A stretch of 13,898 bases of DNA from Oehlia diaphana (lineage: Eukaryota; Glomeromycota; Glomeromycetes; Glomerales; Glomeraceae): NCBI GenBank assembly GCA_003833135.1, contig QZLH01000331.1, positions 1 to 13,898 of the forward strand. Reading direction: 5' to 3'. Shown piece after piece: positions 7,774-13,898 of this stretch. The first letter of the stretch is position 1, and each line of letters opens with the position of its first letter. The position numbers and the translations under genes were made by a program. Under the pieces are notes generated by a model. That model saw only the letters and a program-made list of their open reading frames with translations. It did no database searches and was not told the DNA's origin.

Positions 7774-10310
7774 CTAAAGGCAAACGACAGCATTCAATTC
7801 TGATATATCATTATTTTGGAATTCAAAACATTCCCATACTTTCTGATCAGTGTTTTTAAAGCTTTTCTCCAACGGATTTATACTAACAGGACTAGTATCT
7901 TCATCTGGTAGTTCTAAATCGTCGTTATCGTCATCATCATCTAAATTATTTAGAGAATCCATGGCTTTATCAGGCAGATCAAGTGAATGATCGTCAAACA
8001 TATAACGAATAGAATCATGTAATTCTTCTAACATATCCAATAATTCCACAAAAGAAGTACGTTCTTGTGGTTCCTGTTTCCAACCTATTGGTATAAAAAA
8101 AAATTTTTTAGTCCATCTATTTTATAATTCACCAACTATCAAATAAATTCTATAATTATTTCAATGCTTACTATCTATTATCATTTTTTTATATTCTTGA
8201 CAAATTTTAGGTGTTGAATCTCCAAATGTAAATCTTTCTCTGCGACCATAAATAACGTGTTCCTTAATTTTTTTTACTTCCCAGCCTTGATATGGAATTT
8301 TTTCAAAAGCTAGTTCCCAAAGTAACATACCAAAACTAAAAATTTCACATTGAGGTGTATATCGAGAAGTGGTTAACATTTCGGGAGCCAGCCAAGGCAA
8401 TGCATCTACTGCTGTTGCTTGATCTATCGATAATGAAGATGAATTTCCATTTCTATCAGAATAATGTGCCATTTCAAAATTACAAATCTTGGGTTCTAAA
8501 CTTTCTGTTATTAAAATATTTTGACATCTCAGGTCATGATGCAAAATATCAGCCACTTGTAAAAATATAAGACCACGACAAATGTTAAGAGCTATTCGAA
8601 CTTTATAATGCCACTTGATTTCTTTTTGTTCATAAAGATGCCTCAAAGTTCCACGTTCAGCCCATTCAAAAACCATCACATTACGATCCTCAATTGTTGA
8701 TGTACCATGAAATCTAATAATATGTTTACATTCAGAAAGTTCCATTAAAAATTCGAAAAATCTCTCTTTTTTTTCATCGTTTGAAATATATTCACAAGCT
8801 ACTTCTTGTCCTTTATAGATTTTCCTAATTACAAAATTCGGATCTTTACCACGCTTATCATCAGGTTTTTCTCTTATGGGAGATGTTAAATCATTTGAAT
8901 CGATCTTTCGCTTCTTATATATTACTTTTGATGGTATGAAAGTGTTTATTTTATTATTTTCCTGACAGCTAGATTCTATTGAATTAAGATACAACTCCCG
9001 AGAATCATCAAATTTATCTGTTGATTTCTGTAAATGTTTAGATTGTTCTACTGTTAAACTGTTATTATTAATTAATCGATCAAGAAGGGATGCAACTTGT
9101 TGAATGTCTGGTCGTTCATTTGGGTCAAATTTCCAACAATCTAAATCAATAAAAAATAAAATATGTAAATTAAGTTTTATTAAATGTTATAAATTAAACG
9201 ACAAATTACCTGAATATAAATTACTATATTCAACGGGTGTGTCTTCGATAACTTCTTCCCTTTTCCCATTTGTTATTGCCAGGCTTAACCTTATGTCATA
9301 TCCAACATTACAAAACGGTTGACGTCCGCTTGAAATTTGCCACAAAAGTACGCCAACACTATAAACATCAGATTTTTTATTTAGCTTATAATTTTCAATA
9401 ATAAAACGTTTTGGGTCTATATAAGGCATAACCCCAAATATATGCGATGCGTTACTAGTTTCTTTAGTAGTTTCTATAGGTGTTTCTTTTGTTGATAGGC
9501 CAAAATCAGACAATTTAATAGTTTTTTGATGTACAAGTATATTATTTGAATGCTAATAATAATAATAATAATAAATTAAAATCATTGTAATTAAAACGTA
9601 TAATAAAATCATAATAATATTACCAAATCACGATGAATTATATCTTGTTCATGTAAACATGACACGGCATTTACTAATTGTAAAGCTAAGTCAAGTTTAT
9701 CTTCCCAACTAAGATCATCAAAGTGATCTTTCAAATAAGCGTTTAATGTACCACTATCGGCATATTCTAATACCAAACAATATTTATTAATTTGGTAAAC
9801 TGGGTCTATTAAATATAATAATTTAAATAAATTAAATAATAAATTTTTTTTTATAAAGTAATAAGGAAATTAAACATACCGGTATCTATTATTGTGTATC
9901 CATGGAATTGTAAAATATTTTTGTGATTAAAAATCTTGTGTAATTGTAACTAAATCAAAGTACAAACGCCACATTTAGATGTTGATAACAAAAATACGTC
10001 ATCTATGATATTAAAGCGGAATTATTACCTCTTTATTAACTTTGCGAATAGTAGTTTTGTCGTTATTAAAATATTTCAAAGCGTAAACTTTATCTTTTAA
10101 ATTAGCACGAACTACACTTCCGGATGAACCCCTCCCTATATATTGAATCTTTTCGAAGTTCGAATAATCATATTTATCGTTAGATGATTCCAACGAATTG
10201 ATTTCTCTTATCTCTGCGTCAGTTATAATTTTCTGTGTATTGTTTGACAACCTTAGTTTCTTCTTTAGCAATCTTTTTTTGAACGACTTCATAGAGTTGA
10301 AAAGTGTCAT
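7774..10310 (-). CDS. Tandem kinase–pseudokinase protein, 718 aa, six exons
   Basis: Predicted intracellular signalling protein: an active TKL-like protein kinase followed by a pseudokinase. Exons (minus): 10310–10029, 9949–9880, 9805–9624, 9552–9210, 9140–8172, 8084–7774. All five introns are GT–AG, 69–87 nt, and the frame is continuous (2157 nt with stop). Domain 1 (about 51–316): glycine loop GRGSSG 59–64, ATP lysine K79, likely helix-C E94, HRD 175–177, N182, DFG 194–196, DPK instead of APE at 224–226, and CW...P.ERP 294–303. Linker about 317–390 is polar with a KKRK cluster at 368–371. Domain 2 (about 391–640): VACE at 406–409 (lysine lost), HHD 493–495, N500, NFE 513–515 instead of DFG, APE 544–546. 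Acidic tract 664–678. No signal peptide or membrane segment seen. Start: the first ATG, with an in-frame TAA at 10325–10323. The tandem arrangement matches my recall of Rhizophagus kinases; substrate and pathway are unknown. Confidence 0.88.
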
Positions 10311-10375
10311 GTTTTGTTTTTTTTATAGCTCGTTTTGAGCGTTTTGGAGTTTATTTTATATAATTATATTTACGA
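10311..10375 (-). promoter_or_regulatory. Putative core promoter and start context of the kinase gene
   Basis: On the minus strand a TATA-like TATAAAATAA lies at 10360–10351, about 40 nt upstream of the start codon. The start codon sits behind the A-rich leader AAAACAAAAC, giving an A at –3, as is usual for fungal initiation sites. In such AT-rich DNA a TATA-like string is weak evidence, so the promoter position is inference. The in-frame TAA at 10325–10323 does support the chosen ATG. Confidence 0.3.
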
Positions 10376-10385
10376 AATTAGAAAA

Positions 10386-11095
10386 ATCGCCGCGGGAGTT
10401 GTATTTCCGCTGTCGATCATCACATGGGGAAAATTTCCTAATTTGTACTAATTTTCAGCCATAGGATCGACAACATGCGCACCTTTCTTTATTTACTTAC
10501 TATTTACGGATAATTTGTTCCGATTTTGGTTCGTTACTACTAGTCATTGTCAATTTGCTATCATTAATTACATTTTAAATCATCACTCTTCTATTCCGAA
10601 ATTTCGATAAGAATATAATCATGCATGTTATTCATGTTATTACTGGAAAGGAGTTCTATTAAATGGTGTCTGGTGAGAATAAAATCATGAATATGCCTGT
10701 TATCGGCATAAATATTATGGCTTTTGCTTAGTTGTGGAATAAAGTATCTATAATTGGAAATTAAAAAGATGCATTTGTTTTACTGTTTTACTTTGTTTAT
10801 TGTATAATACCTAATATTGTACATTTGCCCACTAAAAATTTAGCAATAATTTTTGGTTATAATCACCGCAAAAATATGCCTTTTATTGCTTTTTATTGCT
10901 TAAATATCCACAAAAAAGCTAAGCTCCAGAATCTTTATTTAAATTACTTTAGATTATACTGTATAAATAAATCGATGAATTGTGCGTCAGGCTGAAGAAA
11001 ATAAACTACTTCCAACTTGAATACTATTGAATTGAAATTGGAATTTGCATAACAAAAATATTTTTTATATAAAATAGTGGCTGACAAAAACGTAA
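10386..11095. other. Intergenic spacer upstream of the kinase gene
   Basis: The first ~120 bp (10386–10510) contain more CpG than the surroundings (CGCCGCGGGA, TGTCGATC, GGATCGACA), with TGTCGATC and GATCGACA forming an inverted pair; this may belong to the kinase promoter region. A small hairpin TATGCC/GGCATA lies at about 10693–10711. TTTTATTGCT is repeated twice at about 10880–10900. No gene seen. Confidence 0.35.
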
Positions 11096-11236
11096 ATGCA
11101 CAATGTAATTAGAATTTTACATGAAAATAGCGAAGGGGCTGAAAAGCAATTAAAAGATGAATATAAGCATCCAATAGAAAATATTCAAACCTCAATTATT
11201 ATGATAAGGGAAATGGAAGGCCTTTTTTATCGGTAA
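11096..11236 (+). CDS. Small open frame, 46 aa, unknown
   Basis: ATG at 11096 opens 46 codons to TAA at 11234–11236, with a stop directly before the ATG. The predicted peptide is charged and non-repetitive, including NVIRILHENSEGAEKQLKDE and IIMIREMEGLFYR. The end overlaps a GTAATT donor-like string, so it may be a first exon, but the 43-nt intron that would follow does not restore a good frame. No family recognised. Confidence 0.25.
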   Translation: MHNVIRILHENSEGAEKQLKDEYKHPIENIQTSIIMIREMEGLFYR

Positions 11237-11552
11237 TTTTATTTATGCAATATCTAATAGTATATGTTATAACAGATATAAGATTTAATAATAAAAATGA
11301 GATTGATATACATCAAAGATATGTGGTACAATATTTCATTATGTTGATCGAGTCACCACATCATCATACAGTATTTAGCAACTATTTTACTACTTTTTAT
11401 CTTTTAAAGCATAATTTTTATGGGAAATACATAATAAGTTCTTCAAATAAAATATCCAAATTGTAAATTCTCAGATACAGAAAATAACTTCTCCAATCTC
11501 TTTTTATGATGGACTGTTAAAATCACGTACGATTGTAAAATTTCATAATTGA

Positions 11553-11940
11553 GAGAGTAAGTATTTTCGACAGAAATTTTACATCGGTAAAAACTTTTTT
11601 TACCAATTTACCTATTACGTCGCTGACTCGATTATTAAAGCCCACCGTTTAGACCCTCGTCAATCCCCTCTATGGATCCATTTAAAAGCTTTCTATTCAA
11701 TTAGCTACACCCGGCAATTTCTTGGTTATGTTTCCCTTCTTGTTAAAACGATTTATCATGAACCTATTCACAAACAGACGCATGTAGTCCTTTATTGAAT
11801 TTAGATTGGCCAAGTCTTTATCTTATATCTTCAGTTTATACTGTACATCAGAGCTCTTAGGTAGAAAAAATTTTCGCTCTCATTCTACAGTATTTGGCTC
11901 GACTATGCTCACCGATCTCCCATTATACTACCCTTAAAAA
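11553..11940 (+). pseudogene. Frame-broken coding-like remnant, family unknown
   Basis: From 11553 the plus strand is open for 81 codons to TGA at 11796–11798, with coding-like residues such as DSIIKAHRLDPRQSPLWIHL and RQFLGYVSLLVKTIYHEP. Coding character then moves to another frame: LDWPSLYLISSVYTVHQSS at about 11804–11860, a stop, and then IFALILQYLARLCSP. No ATG starts the first frame. The GC content is higher than the flanks. This looks like a gene or transposon fragment hit by frameshifts and stops. A GTAAGT at 11557–11562 could instead mark a splice donor. Confidence 0.35.
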
Positions 11941-12181
11941 ATTGTTTACAAATGAAGGAAATATTTCCTCCATAATATCTAGAATGATTTCCTTTATATT
12001 TATTACACTCTCGAATATATTATCGGATTTATTAAATGTTTACAGTAATACATAGTAGGTTGCATGAATTTTTCGTTTAAAATTTTATCATAGTTTAAAA
12101 AAGTATAAATGCTAAAAGTTATCATTATGTTTACGCCTTGCAACCATAAAATTTTTTTTAATCATATACGAAATTTATTGG

Positions 12182-12367
12182 CCCTATAAAAAAAAGTCGA
12201 TCCACGTTTTTTATTTCATCTTTTTTCCGTAAAGGCTCATATTTCCGGAATTAATAATCTTGTATCACGGAACTTATCGAATAATTTACATTTTCCGTGA
12301 ATGGATCCGTGAAAGGATAATTTTTGCGGAGTTTTTACAGAAACAACGGATAAAATTTTTTATAGGG
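12182..12367. mobile_element. MITE-like element, 186 bp
   Basis: The ends are exact 12-bp inverted repeats, CCCTATAAAAAA at 12182–12193 and on the minus strand at 12367–12356. TGG lies directly outside both ends (12179–12181 and 12368–12370), a possible 3-bp target duplication. Inside, TCACGGAA (12265–12272) and TTCCGTGA (12293–12300) pair, and CCGT/ACGG words recur, so the element can fold extensively. It carries no open frame. Confidence 0.55.
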
Positions 12368-13898
12368 TGGAAATTCATAAACTTCTATGCAACTTGAGGG
12401 AGTTTGTGTCTTTATTCTTATTGATGGCTTTTTAGAACTTTTTCTGTGCATTTTTCTCTTTCACAGATATGAATAGGTACCACATAGTATGGCTTTCTAA
12501 TGACCATAAGTCGAAGTAACATTTTATTTTTCATTTCTCAAAGCAATGCACAAACCCTTATTAAGGATAATCCTGATTATGTAATGAAAATATACTAATA
12601 ATTTATATTGCTGCACAGGCCGGCTCGGACCGACCCGGCATTTTTACGATATTAAAGATTATTAAGCGATATTGTTTAAAAATAGAAAAAATGCGAAAAT
12701 TAACTACTTTAGTTATCACATTTGGAGTGCATGATAATTGATCAGACCATGAGGCCAAGAAAGCAACACGAGGTGGTAATTTTGCACTACATATATAAAT
12801 GATGTTTTTTAAATGATGGAAATTTGCGTAACCTTTTTTAATTTACGTTAGTCCTCTTTATTGAGCGGAGAGAATTAGTAACTAAATATATTGGCTATAT
12901 GCACATAAAATAACCTGTTGCAGTATGCAAGTATGCAACAAGTCACATGAGCCTACGATCTAAACTGCCCAGCGTTAAGAAACAAATAACAGGAAAAATG
13001 TGCTATTAAAAGAAAACAAAAAGTACAGTGAAACATAAAAACTATTTTTTGTTACCGTAATCGGTTGATCACGTGATATCAGATGACCGGATGCTGATTA
13101 CAAAAAAATTTGGAGGGTTGAAATTTTTTTTTGGTTGATCGATGTTTATAGAACTGGCCAAAATTAAAATTCCAACATTAACTTCGATAAATCACAGAAG
13201 AAGGCTTGCAAAAAAAAAAAAATAGTTTCGTAATGATTTTCGACACGAAACTTTCCTACGATCTTGGCGTCTTCTTGTAAATATGTGAAATGTTTTTTTT
13301 TAAATAAAAAATTTTTATAAGAAAATAAGGTATAAAAGAAATTCGGTTTAAATATTAACAGTCAGTGGAAATGTCATTTCTCTTGCCGATCATTAATTAA
13401 ATAATTTTGTGTAACCATAATTGAATATATCACCACGTAGCTAAAAAAAAGAAATTTTTAATACAATGCTTATACAAATTAAGTAAATTAATAGTTCCTA
13501 TAAAATTCGTCATCATTTCCTCTTTAGTAATATTTTTTTTTTCTCTTTACATATACAAGAAAGTTCGTCTCAAAAATGAAGTTTTCCTCAAAATGCAACT
13601 TAAAGGTGGGTATAAAATACAATTTAAATAACGCAAATATATGTAATTTTACGAGAAGAAAAAGATTTATTAAGTTAAAAAAGGCAGTTATTTAGGGAGA
13701 TTTTGTGTAAACCGCAAAAAACCAATTTTTATAATAAAAAAAATTTTTCTTGATTTCAATAAAACTCTTAACAAAAGCTTTCTTAACCAGCAATTATTTC
13801 ATTTTTAGGTATAATTTGGTGAAATGAACAACTTTTGTTAAGCTTAGAATGGTGATTATTAAGCTAGTTTTTTTGTTATTTATAAATTTTGTTGAATT
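12368..13898. other. AT-rich spacer with small palindromes
   Basis: No gene can be supported. Visible structures: GCCGG/CCGGC around a GC-rich 21-bp island (12619–12639); TGTTGCA/TGCAACA (12916–12940); the palindrome ATCACGTGAT (13068–13077); and CTTAACAAAAG/CTTTTGTTAAG (13767–13777 and 13832–13842). A 39-codon open frame at 13576–13695 has no supporting features. Confidence 0.4.

Noticed and set aside
8355..8570. 71-codon plus-strand open frame
   Set aside because: Antisense to the well-supported pseudokinase exon.
9104..9322. 72-codon plus-strand open frame
   Set aside because: Antisense to kinase exons 4 and 5 and crosses an intron.
7774..10310. Annotating the two kinase domains as separate genes
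   Set aside because: The 969-nt exon 5 runs without a stop from the end of domain 1 through the linker into domain 2, so one gene is the simpler model.
11245..11466. 73-codon plus-strand open frame
   Set aside because: Low-complexity I/Y/F/N-rich composition; no GT–AG intron links it in frame to the small open frame before it.
13576..13695. 39-codon open frame
   Set aside because: Very short, lysine/asparagine-rich as expected from AT-rich DNA, no other evidence.

Overview
The window looks like a piece of an AT-rich fungal nuclear genome, most likely an arbuscular mycorrhizal fungus (Glomeromycotina, Rhizophagus-like). The evidence is the very high A+T content, the single clear gene being a kinase split by five short AT-rich GT–AG introns (69–87 nt), the style of that kinase (TKL-like, ending in a 'CW..P.ERP' motif, a type I recall as hugely expanded in Rhizophagus), and the dense background of decayed repeats. 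There is no sign of bacterial organisation. The organism assignment rests on recall and was not checked by a search.

Layout. Positions 1–600: AT-rich spacer with a short tandem repeat. 602–1559: a non-coding element with 28-nt imperfect terminal inverted repeats, GGACT/GACCG-rich subterminal arrays, a perfect 24-bp palindrome and a long internal hairpin. 1560–2640: AT-rich spacer with one small inverted-repeat element and a pyrimidine-rich stretch. 2640–3670: a run of 3'-splice-site-like motifs. 3861–4131 (minus): a small spliced coding remnant of unknown family. 4878–5766: an internally deleted Tc1/mariner-type element with CAGTC terminal repeats, TA flanks and a fragment of transposase C-terminus. 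5817–5965: degenerate telomere-like CTAACC repeat. 6117–6500: a minisatellite. 6500–7770: mostly spacer, with one small open frame and one small inverted-repeat element.

7774–10310 (minus) holds the only confidently complete gene. Joining six exons gives a 718-residue protein with two kinase folds in tandem. The N-terminal domain keeps every residue checked for catalysis. The C-terminal domain has lost the ATP-binding lysine, the DFG aspartate and a recognisable glycine loop, so it is a predicted pseudokinase. An acidic tail follows. The natural inference is that the pseudokinase regulates or scaffolds the active kinase in the same chain.

10390–13898: AT-rich spacer holding a small open frame (11096), an 81-codon coding-like frame that then breaks into other frames (11553–11940), a 186-bp MITE-like element (12182–12367) and several small palindromes. 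Apart from the kinase, the window is a graveyard of mobile elements and gene fragments; no second functional system can be supported.
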